In this document: piece by piece, positions 38,925-48,079 of the stretch
How positions within the stretch are numbered: the stretch's first letter is position 1
How the letters are laid out: every line of letters starts with the position of its first letter
Notes under the pieces: generated by a model
The model's input: the letters and a program-made list of their open reading frames with translations, nothing else
Databases searched by the model: none
What the model was told of the DNA's origin: nothing
Assembly (NCBI RefSeq): GCF_000657795.2
Contig: NZ_JHEP02000005.1
Location: forward strand, 186,001 to 250,000
Direction: 5' to 3'
Origin: Bordetella pseudohinzii
GTDB taxonomy: Bacteria > Pseudomonadota > Gammaproteobacteria > Burkholderiales > Burkholderiaceae_B
Length of the DNA: 64,000 bases
Position numbers and translations under genes: made by a program

Positions 38925-41900
38925 ATGAAGATGCCTTCCCTCAATCACCTCTATCGTCTGGTCTGGAACGACAGCCTGGGGGCCTTCATACCCGTGGCCG
39001 AGCATGCCAACAGCCGACGCAAGCGCGGCCGTCCGGGGGCCGCCGCGGTATTGGGCGCGATGCTGCTGGCGTCCTCGGCGGCGCTGGCGGCCGATCTGCC
39101 CACGGGCGGGCGGGTGGTGGCCGGGTCGGGCGCCATCGGCCAGAACGGCAGCACCATGAGTATCGACCAGTCGAGCGGCAAGCTGGCCATCGACTGGCAA
39201 AGCTTCTCGATCGGGCAGGGCAAGACGGTCAATTTCAACCAACCCGGCCGTGACGCGGTGGCGCTGAACCGGGTACTGGGATCGGACGTCTCGGTCATCC
39301 AGGGGGCCTTGAACGCCAATGGCCAGGTCTTCCTGGTCAACCCGAACGGGGTCTTGTTCACGCCGACCGCGCAGGTCAATGTGGGCGGGTTGGTCGTCAG
39401 CACACTGAACATCAGCACCTCGGACTTTTTGGCGGGCAATTACCGCTTCGAAGGCGCAAGCAGCAACGCCATCGTCAACCAGGGCAATATCACGGCCGCG
39501 CCCGGCGGCGCCATCGCGCTGATCGCCGCCAAGGTGAGCAATGCCGGCACACTGGTGGCCGACCGGGGCAATGTGCTGATCGGGGCGGGCAGCCGCGTGA
39601 AACTGGACCTCGGCGGCCCGGTCAAGCTGGAGGTCGAGGCGGGCGCGCTCGATGCGCTGATCGAGCAGGGCGGAGCCGTCCGTGCCGATGGCGGGCTGGT
39701 GTACCTGACGGCCAAGGCGGCCGGCGAACTGGCCAGCACGGTCATCAACCATACCGGCATTACGCAGGCGCGTACGCTGGCCACGGGCGAGCAGGGGCAG
39801 ATCGTGCTCTTGGGCGACATGGTCAATGACCGCATCGCGGTGGGAGGCGCGCTGGACGCCAGCGCGCCGGTGGGTGGCCATGGCGGTTTTATCGAAACCT
39901 CGGCGGCCAAGGTGGCCGTCACCGGCGGAGCCAATATCAGCACCAAGGCGGCGGCGGGCAAGACCGGCAGCTGGCTGATCGATCCGACTGATTTCACGGT
40001 GAGCGCCGGCGCGCAGAGCGGCAGCGGCAGCGGCATCGGGGCCGATACGCTGATGGCCAATCTGCAGAACACCAGCGTGGAACTGCGGACCGTGGCCGCC
40101 GGCGCGGACAAGGGCGACATCAACGTCAATGCGGCGGTCAAGTGGAGTGCCGACACGATGCTGGCCTTGAGCGCGCATGGCGATATCAATATCAATGCGC
40201 CGATCACGGCCACGGGCCAGGCTGCCATGCTGGTGCTCAACCATGGCGGCTATGGGCAGAATGGGACGGCGGCGGCAGGCAGCGACTATTACGTCAATGC
40301 ACCGATTACACTCAGCGGCCAGAATGCCGTGTTCGCGGTCAATGGGCTGTCCTATACCCTGCTGCATTCCGTGGCGGACATTGTCACCAAGGTGGCAGCC
40401 GGCCACGGCAACTATGCGCTGGCGCAGGACATCGACATGGGCGGTACTTCATATACCCGCTCGGTGATCAATTCGCTGTCCGGTACCTTCGCCGGCATGG
40501 GCCATACGATCAGCAACCTGACCATTGGCCAGCCGGGGGCTGGCAATAACGGTCTCTTCAGTTATGTGCTCAGATCGGGCACGGTGCGCGACCTCGCGCT
40601 GGACAACGCCCAGGTGGTGGGCGGCTACTACGCCGGCACGTTGGCGGGCGACAATGACGGCAGTCTGCGCAATGTGTCGGCCGCGGGCGGAGTGAGCGGT
40701 ATCAGCCAGGTGGGCGGCCTGGTGGGCAGGAACACCGGAACCATCGTCAATTCCAACGCGCGGGTGACGGTCACCGGCCAGAACACCAGCAATTTCCTCG
40801 GCGGGCTGGTGGGCAACAACGACCGCACCGGCGTGCTGGACAATGTCTACGCCACCGGAAATGTCAGTGTCGCGTTGAGCGAAATCGGCGGCCTGGTCGG
40901 CATCAATCTGGGCACGATACGCAATGCCTATGCCCTGGGCAATGTCTCGGGCAATGGCTCCCTCAGTGTCGGCATGGGCGGTCTGGTGGGCGGGACCCGC
41001 GAAGGCAGTCTGGTGACAAATTCCTATGCCTCCGGCGTGGTGAATGGCGGCATGCCCGGCACGTTGGTGGGCGGGCTGGTCGGTTACTCCACGGATGGCG
41101 TGATCAGCAACTCCCACTGGGACAGCTTCACCACCGGGCAGAGCTCAGCCGTGGGCGGCAGCTATGTGCCGGACCCGAGCGTCACCGGCATCAATAGCAA
41201 CCTGGGCTACATGCAGGCCAGCTATGCCGCTCTTGGCAACTGGCTGCCGGTCCCGAACACCAATGGTGTATGGGTGGCCAGGGACGCCCAGGGCAAGGCC
41301 CAGTGGATCATGATCGAAGGTCAGACGCGACCCATGCTGGCCAGCGAGTACAGCACAGGCATCGGCAATGATCATCAGCTGCAGTTGATGGCCTATAACC
41401 TGGGAGGCGACTATTTCCTGACGCGAGACATCGCCATGGCCTCGCAAGGCATGTGGAGTCAGGGGGGGTTCCTGCCTATTGGCAATAATGCCTGGTCGTT
41501 CACCGGCAGCCTGGATGGACAGGGTCATGTGATCCGCGACCTGCGCATCACGCGCACTGACATCGAAACGGGCTTGTTCGGCTGGGTCGCCTCCGCCGGG
41601 ACGATCAAGAATGTTGGCCTGGTCAATGCCCAGGTCCAGGGCGGACTCTACACCGGCACCCTGGTGGGCTATAACTCGGGCATCCTCAGCGGCTCCTTCG
41701 CCATGGGCAGCCAGGTCAACGGCTTTGACTTCGTGGGTGGCCTGGTTGGCCAGAATGCGGGTCTGGTCGAGAACGTGTATTTCGATGGGAGCGTGTCCCG
41801 CGCGCTCCTTCCCATCGGACACCTGGGCGGGGTCGTGGGCTGGAACAGCGGCACGCTGCGATATGCCTATGGCAACGCGAGCTTTAGTCAGACCACGCCA

Positions 41901-44090
41901 GGCATCGTGGCCGGAGGCGTCACAGGGCAGAACATGGGGCTGCTTGAACATTCCCTCTGGAACAGCGATCTGACGACGACGACTCCTGTCGTTTCCCTAG
42001 CCGGCGCGACCGGCAAGAGCACGATCGAACTCAGGCATCTCATGACCTTCGTGGCCGAGGGCTGGAGTATCGACAATGCAGGCGGCAGCGACACGATCTG
42101 GCGCCTGTATGACGGCCAGAGCGGCCCGCTGCTGCGCGCCTTTCTCAAGCCGGTTACGATCAGCCTGGCCGGCAAGACCTATGATGGCCTGGCTGTGAGC
42201 GGTTCTTCGTACATCGCGTCGAACCCCAACGCCGTGCTTGGCGGTACGTTGAGCTACCAGACCAGTTCCAGTAATGCCGGCACCTATACGGTCAACAATG
42301 GCACGCTGGCGGTCCATGGCGGCTTGTACTCGAACCAGCTGGGCTACGACATCATCTACGGCGATGATCTGACGCTGACCATAGCCAAGAAGGCCGCGAA
42401 CGTCTACTACACCGCCGGCAATAAAATCTACGACGGAAACGCCAATGCGGCGGTCTCCATGTGGAACCTGTCCGGCATTCTCGCCGGAGACCAGGTCAGC
42501 GCCAGTTTCACTGGCGCCATGTTCGTGGACAAGAACGTCGGCATGAGCAAGACGGTCAATATCACCGGCATCTCGCTCAATGGCACCAGTGCGCAGAACT
42601 ATTATCTGGCGAGCGATAGCGCCACCGCTTACGCCAACATCTCCGCCCGGCCCGTCGACGGCACCATCACGGCCGGCGGCAAGACCTACGACGGCACCAC
42701 GTCCGCCACGACCAGCGGCACGCTGAACGGGGCGCTCGGCACTGACCAGGTGGTGTTCAACACCTCGGGCTACTTTTCCGACAGACATGCCGGCACGGGC
42801 AAGACGGTCTATCTCTCGGGCAGCCTGAGCGGCCTGGACGCGCAGAACTACTTCCTGACCAGCTATAACGTAACCACGCAGGCCGACATTCACAAACTGG
42901 CCATCAGCGGCGCCATCACGGCGGCCGGCAAGACCTATGACGGCGGCACCTCGGCGGGCGTCAGCGGCGTGCTCGCTGGCGCCATCGCGGGCGACGATAT
43001 CGCGCTGTTGGCCTCGGGCAGCTTCGCCGACAAGAACGCGGGCACGGGCAAGCAGGTCAATGTCAGCGGTGTGCTCACCGGCGCCGACGCCGGCAACTAC
43101 ACGCTGGGCACGGTCAATAGCCTGGCCTATGCCGACATCGCGAAACGGGCCATCAGCGGCGCCATCACGGCGGCCAGCAAGACCTATGACGGCGGCACCT
43201 CGGCAATCACCAGCGGCGCGCTCACCGGCGCCATCGGGAGCGACAATGTCGCGCTGTCGGCCTCGGGCAGCTTCGCCGACAAGAACGCGGGCACGGGCAA
43301 GCAGGTCAATGTCAGCGGTGTGCTCACCGGCGCCGACGCCGGCAACTACGTCCTGGCCAACGTCAATACACAGACCGCGGCCGACATCGCCAGGCTGTCG
43401 ATCGCCGGCGCGCTCACCGCGGCCGGCAAGACCTATGACGGCAGCACCTCGGCCATGACCAGCGGCGCGCTGGCTGGCGTGCTGGCGGGCGATGACGTCG
43501 CTCTTCTGACGCAGGGCCAGTTTGCCGATCGCAATGCCGGCCGCGGCAAGACCGTTAATGTGAGCGGCTGGCTCGCCGGCGCCGACGCTGGCAACTATGC
43601 CCTGGCCGCCAATACCGTGGCGCTGGCCGATATCGCGCCGCGCGCCATCACGGTGACGGCAGACAGGTTGGGCAAGCGCTCGGGCGCGGCTGATCCGACG
43701 CTGACCTGGAGGGTTACCGAAGGCGGGTTGGTGGAAGGCGATACGCTGCAGGGCGCGCTGTCTCGCGCCGCGGGCGAGGCCCTCGGCCACTATCGCATCA
43801 GCGCGGCGGCGCTAGCCAACAGCAACTATCTGATCTCCGCGGTCGATGGCCTGTTGAGCATCAGCGGCGTGCAGGCGGATCCGCGCCGTGACAACGCCAT
43901 TACGGCCATCCATGGCGCGCGGTCGGCGATACCGGGTCTGGCGCCGGCGCAGGAGGATGCGCCGGCGCCGCCTCAACCGCCTTCGGCCTTGTTCGTCCAT
44001 GCGGCGCGGCCCGTGCCGGTGCCGGCGGGCCGCATCCTGGTCATCCATGGCGGGGTGCGCCAGCCTGACGATGCCATGGGCGGCATCTGA
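38925..44090 (+). CDS. Two-partner-secretion exoprotein (TpsA) with GLUG and YDG repeats
   Basis: A 1721-residue secreted protein, probably an adhesin. An extended signal peptide region (MKMPSLNHLYRLVWNDSLGAF) and a hydrophobic core end in a cleavage site near residue 55 (SAALA/A). The TPS haemagglutination domain covers about residues 56-310, with the NPNG motif at 139-142. A middle region has GLUG-type repeats (GGLVGxNxGxIxN and variants) in two blocks with a spacer between. From about residue 1073 come six MBG/YDG repeats (AGKTYDGxxSA pattern). Two of these are nearly identical. The Pro-rich tail shows no anchor motif. The ATG at 38925 is fixed by the ESPR. The transporter gene follows 68 bases later. 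Target surface and partner are unknown. Confidence 0.9.
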   Translation: MKMPSLNHLYRLVWNDSLGAFIPVAEHANSRRKRGRPGAAAVLGAMLLASSAALAADLPTGGRVVAGSGAIGQNGSTMSIDQSSGKLAIDWQSFSIGQGKTVNFNQPGRDAVALNRVLGSDVSVIQGALNANGQVFLVNPNGVLFTPTAQVNVGGLVVSTLNISTSDFLAGNYRFEGASSNAIVNQGNITAAPGGAIALIAAKVSNAGTLVADRGNVLIGAGSRVKLDLGGPVKLEVEAGALDALIEQGGAVRADGGLVYLTAKAAGELASTVINHTGITQARTLATGEQGQIVLLGDMVNDRIAVGGALDASAPVGGHGGFIETSAAKVAVTGGANISTKAAAGKTGSWLIDPTDFTVSAGAQSGSGSGIGADTLMANLQNTSVELRTVAAGADKGDINVNAAVKWSADTMLALSAHGDININAPITATGQAAMLVLNHGGYGQNGTAAAGSDYYVNAPITLSGQNAVFAVNGLSYTLLHSVADIVTKVAAGHGNYALAQDIDMGGTSYTRSVINSLSGTFAGMGHTISNLTIGQPGAGNNGLFSYVLRSGTVRDLALDNAQVVGGYYAGTLAGDNDGSLRNVSAAGGVSGISQVGGLVGRNTGTIVNSNARVTVTGQNTSNFLGGLVGNNDRTGVLDNVYATGNVSVALSEIGGLVGINLGTIRNAYALGNVSGNGSLSVGMGGLVGGTREGSLVTNSYASGVVNGGMPGTLVGGLVGYSTDGVISNSHWDSFTTGQSSAVGGSYVPDPSVTGINSNLGYMQASYAALGNWLPVPNTNGVWVARDAQGKAQWIMIEGQTRPMLASEYSTGIGNDHQLQLMAYNLGGDYFLTRDIAMASQGMWSQGGFLPIGNNAWSFTGSLDGQGHVIRDLRITRTDIETGLFGWVASAGTIKNVGLVNAQVQGGLYTGTLVGYNSGILSGSFAMGSQVNGFDFVGGLVGQNAGLVENVYFDGSVSRALLPIGHLGGVVGWNSGTLRYAYGNASFSQTTPGIVAGGVTGQNMGLLEHSLWNSDLTTTTPVVSLAGATGKSTIELRHLMTFVAEGWSIDNAGGSDTIWRLYDGQSGPLLRAFLKPVTISLAGKTYDGLAVSGSSYIASNPNAVLGGTLSYQTSSSNAGTYTVNNGTLAVHGGLYSNQLGYDIIYGDDLTLTIAKKAANVYYTAGNKIYDGNANAAVSMWNLSGILAGDQVSASFTGAMFVDKNVGMSKTVNITGISLNGTSAQNYYLASDSATAYANISARPVDGTITAGGKTYDGTTSATTSGTLNGALGTDQVVFNTSGYFSDRHAGTGKTVYLSGSLSGLDAQNYFLTSYNVTTQADIHKLAISGAITAAGKTYDGGTSAGVSGVLAGAIAGDDIALLASGSFADKNAGTGKQVNVSGVLTGADAGNYTLGTVNSLAYADIAKRAISGAITAASKTYDGGTSAITSGALTGAIGSDNVALSASGSFADKNAGTGKQVNVSGVLTGADAGNYVLANVNTQTAADIARLSIAGALTAAGKTYDGSTSAMTSGALAGVLAGDDVALLTQGQFADRNAGRGKTVNVSGWLAGADAGNYALAANTVALADIAPRAITVTADRLGKRSGAADPTLTWRVTEGGLVEGDTLQGALSRAAGEALGHYRISAAALANSNYLISAVDGLLSISGVQADPRRDNAITAIHGARSAIPGLAPAQEDAPAPPQPPSALFVHAARPVPVPAGRILVIHGGVRQPDDAMGGI
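42900..43397 (+). repeat. Tandem 249-bp repeat inside the adhesin gene
   Basis: Two adjacent YDG repeats, 42900-43148 and 43149-43397, share a 249-bp period (83 codons). An 89-bp block (43012-43100 and 43261-43349) is identical, and the preceding 50 bases differ at a few positions. This looks like a recent duplication that could vary in copy number. Confidence 0.85.
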
Positions 44091-44109
44091 TCCCTATTCC
44101 TCCTTCCGG

Positions 44110-44137
44110 CCGTGCTCATGGACTGTCTTGAGCACGG
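44110..44137 (+). repeat. Intercistronic hairpin between adhesin and transporter genes
   Basis: CCGTGCTC at 44110-44117 pairs with GAGCACGG at 44130-44137 across a 12-base loop, without a T-run. It may reduce read-through so that less TpsB than TpsA is made, or protect the long upstream mRNA. Confidence 0.55.
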
Positions 44138-44158
44138 TCTTCCTGACCGTAAAACACC

Positions 44159-45823
44159 ATGAAGCTTGTTTCGCCGCATTTCCGTCCGCGTCCCTTGCTG
44201 CTGGCGCTGGTCGCGCTGGCGCCCCTGACCGCAACGGCCCAGCAACTGCCCAATGCCGGGCGCATCTTGCAAGAACAGCAACAAGCCGAGCCGCCGGTGC
44301 CGGCCCCCACATCCGATCTCAAGCTGGGCAGCCCCATCCCGGATATCGCCGCGCCTGGCGGCGCCAAGGCCGTGGTCCAGGGCATCGAGCTTACGGGCAA
44401 CCAGGTCTTCACGCAGGCGCAGTTGCTGGCGCAACTCGGCGCCTACCAGGGACAGGAATACGATCTGGCGGGGCTGCAGGGGCTGGCCAACACATTGACG
44501 CGCTATTACCACGATGCGGGTTATCCGTTCGCCCGGGTCTATCTGCCGACGCAGTCCCTGGACAAGGGCGTGGTAAGCATGCGGGTGCTGGAGGGGCACT
44601 ACGGACAGGTCAAGGCCGAGGGCGACGAGAGATTGGCCGCGCGGGCCCAAGGCTATCTGTCGGCGCTCAAGACGGGCGAAGCCATCGAGAGCGGCCCTCT
44701 TGAGCGGGCGGCGCTGCTGCTGGCCGACCTGCCGGGCGTGACGGCTGCACCCATCATGCGCCCGGGCCAGACGCTGGGCACCGGCGACCTGGCGGTGGAT
44801 GTGCAGCGCGGCGACCGGGTGGCTGGCTCGGTTGGCCTGGACAATCAGGGCAACCGCTACACGGGCCAGTTCCGCGCCAATGCCAGCCTGGCGATCAACA
44901 GTCCCTTCATGCTCGGCGATCAGATTGCGCTGCGCGCGCAGCAGACCAGCGAGAACATGACATTCGGCGACCTCGGCTACAGCCTGCCACTGGGGACGTC
45001 GGGCCTGCGCGGGCGGGTGGGCTATGGCTACACGAGCTATGAGCTCGGCAAGGAATTCAGTGATCTGGATGCGCAGGGCACGGCCAAGGTCGCCAGCGCC
45101 GGCTTGAGCTACCCGCTGCTGCGCTCGCAGTCGCGCAATCTGACGGTGGGGGCGGACTTTCTGCACAAAAAACTGCGCGACGAGTACCGCGCGGCGCAGC
45201 TAACGCTGGACAAGTTCACCAACAGCGTGCCGGTCTCGGCGCAGTTCGATGTGCGCGACAGCCTGGGTGGCGGCGGCCTGACTTATGGATCGCTGACGTG
45301 GACGCCGGGTACCCTCAAGCTCAACGGCGCCCAGGCCGAGGCTGATGCGCTGACCGCGAAGTCCGATGGCCGCTACAACAAGCTGAACCTGGATATCGCG
45401 CGATTGCAGTCGTTGACGCCCAAGTGGACCTTGTATGGGCGCTTTAGCGGCCAGTGGACCGACGACAATCTCGATTCGTCGGAAGACTTCGGCCTGGGCG
45501 GCCCGGCCGGCGTGCGGGCTTATCCGGTGGGCGAGGGCTACGGCGACCGGGGCTGGCTGGCGCAGGTGGAAGTGCGCTTTGCCGCCGGTCCGGTCTCGCC
45601 CTTTGTGTTCTATGACGCGGGCCGGGTGCAGATCAACGCGCATCCCTGGATGGCGGGCGAGAACTTCCGCCGGATCGCGGGCACCGGCCTGGGCGCGCGG
45701 TTCAACCTGCGCGGCTGGCGCGCCGAAGCGACCGTGGCCTGGCGTACCGAGGGCGGGGCGCCGCAATCGGACAGCAAGGACCGCAAGCCGATGTTCTGGC
45801 TGACGGCCCAGTACGCCTTCTGA
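44159..45823 (+). CDS. FhaC/ShlB-type outer-membrane transporter (TpsB)
   Basis: A 554-residue Omp85-superfamily transporter that exports the adjacent exoprotein. A signal peptide ends near residue 27 (TATAQ). An N-terminal alpha-helical segment is followed by two POTRA domains (about residues 70-225, for example VQGIELTGNQVFTQAQLLAQL), then a 16-strand barrel. The L6-loop signature near residue 449 is GVRAYPVGEGYGDRG, containing the conserved Arg (VRxY). The protein ends in Phe, as outer-membrane barrels do. It pairs with the preceding TpsA gene in the usual tpsA-tpsB order. Confidence 0.93.
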   Translation: MKLVSPHFRPRPLLLALVALAPLTATAQQLPNAGRILQEQQQAEPPVPAPTSDLKLGSPIPDIAAPGGAKAVVQGIELTGNQVFTQAQLLAQLGAYQGQEYDLAGLQGLANTLTRYYHDAGYPFARVYLPTQSLDKGVVSMRVLEGHYGQVKAEGDERLAARAQGYLSALKTGEAIESGPLERAALLLADLPGVTAAPIMRPGQTLGTGDLAVDVQRGDRVAGSVGLDNQGNRYTGQFRANASLAINSPFMLGDQIALRAQQTSENMTFGDLGYSLPLGTSGLRGRVGYGYTSYELGKEFSDLDAQGTAKVASAGLSYPLLRSQSRNLTVGADFLHKKLRDEYRAAQLTLDKFTNSVPVSAQFDVRDSLGGGGLTYGSLTWTPGTLKLNGAQAEADALTAKSDGRYNKLNLDIARLQSLTPKWTLYGRFSGQWTDDNLDSSEDFGLGGPAGVRAYPVGEGYGDRGWLAQVEVRFAAGPVSPFVFYDAGRVQINAHPWMAGENFRRIAGTGLGARFNLRGWRAEATVAWRTEGGAPQSDSKDRKPMFWLTAQYAF

Positions 45824-45902
45824 TGGTCGTGTCGGTCATGGCGGTGTCTGCACCGGAGGGCGGTGTGTCGCCGGGCCAGGCGCCGGCATGGGCGCTGGCG
45901 GC

Positions 45903-48071
45903 CTAGGCGTTTTCCGCGCGCCCCGGCAGGCCGATGCGCGCGGTGTTGGCGAAGACCGTCAGGCTGCTCGCCAGCATGGCGAGCGCCGCCGCGAAGGGCG
46001 TGGCGCCCGTGCCGAAGAACACCGCCACCACCGCCACGTTGTAGGCCATGGAAAACAGCAGGTTCTGGCGCGCGATGGCCAGCATGCGGCGCGCGATGGC
46101 CTGCGCCTGCAGCAGCCGCGAAATCCCGCCGCGCGTGATGACCACGCCGGCGGCGGCGACCGCCACGCTGCTGGCGCCCGGAATCGCCACGCCGCAGGCG
46201 GCGCTGGCCAGCACCAGGCCGTCGTTGGCGCCGTCGCCGACGAACACCGCCGAGGCCCCGCGTATGCAGGCGGCTTTGTCCTCGGGCGACAAGGCGCTGC
46301 GCACCAGGTCGAAATCCGTCTCCAGCGCCGCCAGCAGCTGGGCGGTGGCCGCGGCGCTGTCGCCGGTCAGCAGCCAGCGCTGGCGGCCTTGCGCGGCCAG
46401 CGCGGCCAGCGTGGCCCGCGCCTCGGGCCGCGGCCTGTCCTGGAAGCGCAGGCTGCCTATCCAGACACCGTTGCGAACGACGTGCATGCTGCCGGCCGTG
46501 TCCGGCGGCAGCGAGGCGGCGCCGGCCAGCCAGTCATGGGCGCCGGCCTGTATCAGCGCGCCGTCGGCGGCCTGCATGGAAACGCCGCGCGCATGCGCGC
46601 GATGCGCGGTGGCGCCGGCCGTGCCCGGCAGCTGCCGTTCTTGCGCGGCGCGCCGCAGCGCGCTGGCGATGGGATGGCTGACCACGGATTCCGCTTCCAG
46701 GGCCAGGCCCAGCACCTGGGCCTCGCTCCAGCCGGCGGCGGTCCGGATGCCGGTGAGCGCCAGCTCGCCCAGGGTCAGCGTGCCGGTCTTGTCAAAGGCA
46801 TAGACCCGGGCCCGCGCCAGCGCCTCCACGCTGGCCGGATCGCGGAACAGGATGTCGCTTGCGGCCGCCTTGCGGCAGGCCAGGGTATAGGCCAGCGGCG
46901 TGGCCAGCCCGACCGCGCAAGGGCAGGCCGCCACCAGGATGCCCAGGGCCTTGATCAGCGCCAGGTCCATGGCCTGGCCGGCCCAGAGATAGCGGCCGAA
47001 GGCGGCCAGGGCCACCAGCAGCACGGCCGGCAGCAATAGGCGCACAAAGCGTTCGGCGGTTTCGGATAGCGAGCTGCGCGCGCCGAAAAGCTCCAGCATG
47101 CGCAGGCCCAGGAAATCGATGCGTCGCTGGCCGGCGGCGGCCGTCACGCGCAGGGTCAGCGCGCCCTGCAGATTGACCGACCCCGCCAGCACGGTCTGGC
47201 CCTCGCCCACGGGGGCGGGCAGGGACTCGCCGCTCAGCAGCGAGCGGTCCAGCGCGGATTCGCCCTGCAGGACGATGCCGTCGACCGGCACGCGCTCATT
47301 GGCGCGCACCAGGACCGTATCGCCGGCAGCGATATCGTCCAGCCGGCGCGGCGTGGGCTGGCCGGCTTCGAGCCGGGTGGCGGTTTCGGGCGCCAGTTGC
47401 TTGAGCGCATCGACGGCGAGCCGGCTTTCCTGCCGGGCATGGACTTCGATCAGCCGGCCGGCCAGCAGGAAGGCGATGAGCATGGTGGCCGCGTCGATAT
47501 AGATGCGCGTCTGCCCATGGGCCAGCTCCCAGAGCGAGACCAGCAGCGAGCCGGCCACGCCCAGCGTGATGAGGGTATCCATGCCGGCCAGGCCGGCGCG
47601 CAGCGTGCGCCAGGCGGCGCGATAGAAGTCCAGGCCGGCATAGCCCACCACTGGCAGCCCGGCCAGGAGTGTCGCCCAGGCGATGGCCAGCGCGGCGCCG
47701 GGATCCAGGCGGCCCTCGTCCAGGTACAGCACCCAGGAGCCCAGCATGCTCCACATGCCGAAGACCACGGCCACGACCAGTTGCAGCCGGATGCGGCGCG
47801 CCTGGCGCGGCAGCGCCCGCGCATCGGCGGCCTGCAGGGGCGCCAGGCCATAGCCCAGCTTGCGGGCGCGCTCGAAGACCTGTTCGAAATCCACCGTCTC
47901 GGGTGTCCAGGTCAGCAGGGCCGAGCCGGAGGTGAAGTTCACCGATGCCGATGTGATGCCCGGCAGCCGGGCCAGGGCGCGCTGCAAGGCCATGGCGCAG
48001 CTCGCGCACCACAGCCCCTCGACCGCGAAGACCATGCGTCCGGCGCGGCGCGCCGGCTCCATGTCCATCAT
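45903..48071 (-). CDS. ccoI: Copper-transporting P-type ATPase, CcoI-like
   Basis: A 722-residue P1B ATPase. An N-terminal HMA domain carries GLWCASCAMAL (CxxC at residues about 22-25). Two helices precede the core; the transmembrane metal site is AACPCAVGLATP. The phosphorylation motif DKTGTLT, the HP motif (SHPIASAL) and GDGANDGL complete the machinery. CcoI/CtpA-type ATPases supply copper for cbb3 oxidase assembly, and here the gene closes the oxidase operon (8 bases after the tsdA-like stop). CopA-type detoxification is the alternative; the context favours assembly. Confidence 0.9.
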   Translation of the reverse strand: MMDMEPARRAGRMVFAVEGLWCASCAMALQRALARLPGITSASVNFTSGSALLTWTPETVDFEQVFERARKLGYGLAPLQAADARALPRQARRIRLQLVVAVVFGMWSMLGSWVLYLDEGRLDPGAALAIAWATLLAGLPVVGYAGLDFYRAAWRTLRAGLAGMDTLITLGVAGSLLVSLWELAHGQTRIYIDAATMLIAFLLAGRLIEVHARQESRLAVDALKQLAPETATRLEAGQPTPRRLDDIAAGDTVLVRANERVPVDGIVLQGESALDRSLLSGESLPAPVGEGQTVLAGSVNLQGALTLRVTAAAGQRRIDFLGLRMLELFGARSSLSETAERFVRLLLPAVLLVALAAFGRYLWAGQAMDLALIKALGILVAACPCAVGLATPLAYTLACRKAAASDILFRDPASVEALARARVYAFDKTGTLTLGELALTGIRTAAGWSEAQVLGLALEAESVVSHPIASALRRAAQERQLPGTAGATAHRAHARGVSMQAADGALIQAGAHDWLAGAASLPPDTAGSMHVVRNGVWIGSLRFQDRPRPEARATLAALAAQGRQRWLLTGDSAAATAQLLAALETDFDLVRSALSPEDKAACIRGASAVFVGDGANDGLVLASAACGVAIPGASSVAVAAAGVVITRGGISRLLQAQAIARRMLAIARQNLLFSMAYNVAVVAVFFGTGATPFAAALAMLASSLTVFANTARIGLPGRAENA

Positions 48072-48079
48072 GTCCGGCT

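Noticed and set aside
42900-43397. Insertion sequence or assembly duplication
   Set aside because: The repeat stays in frame, matches the YDG protein period and diverges at several positions, so it is an internal domain duplication.
45824-45902. Terminator between the TPS transporter and the copper ATPase
   Set aside because: A GC-rich imperfect stem (GCCAGGCGCC...GGCGCTGGC with a bulge) exists but no T-run follows on either strand.
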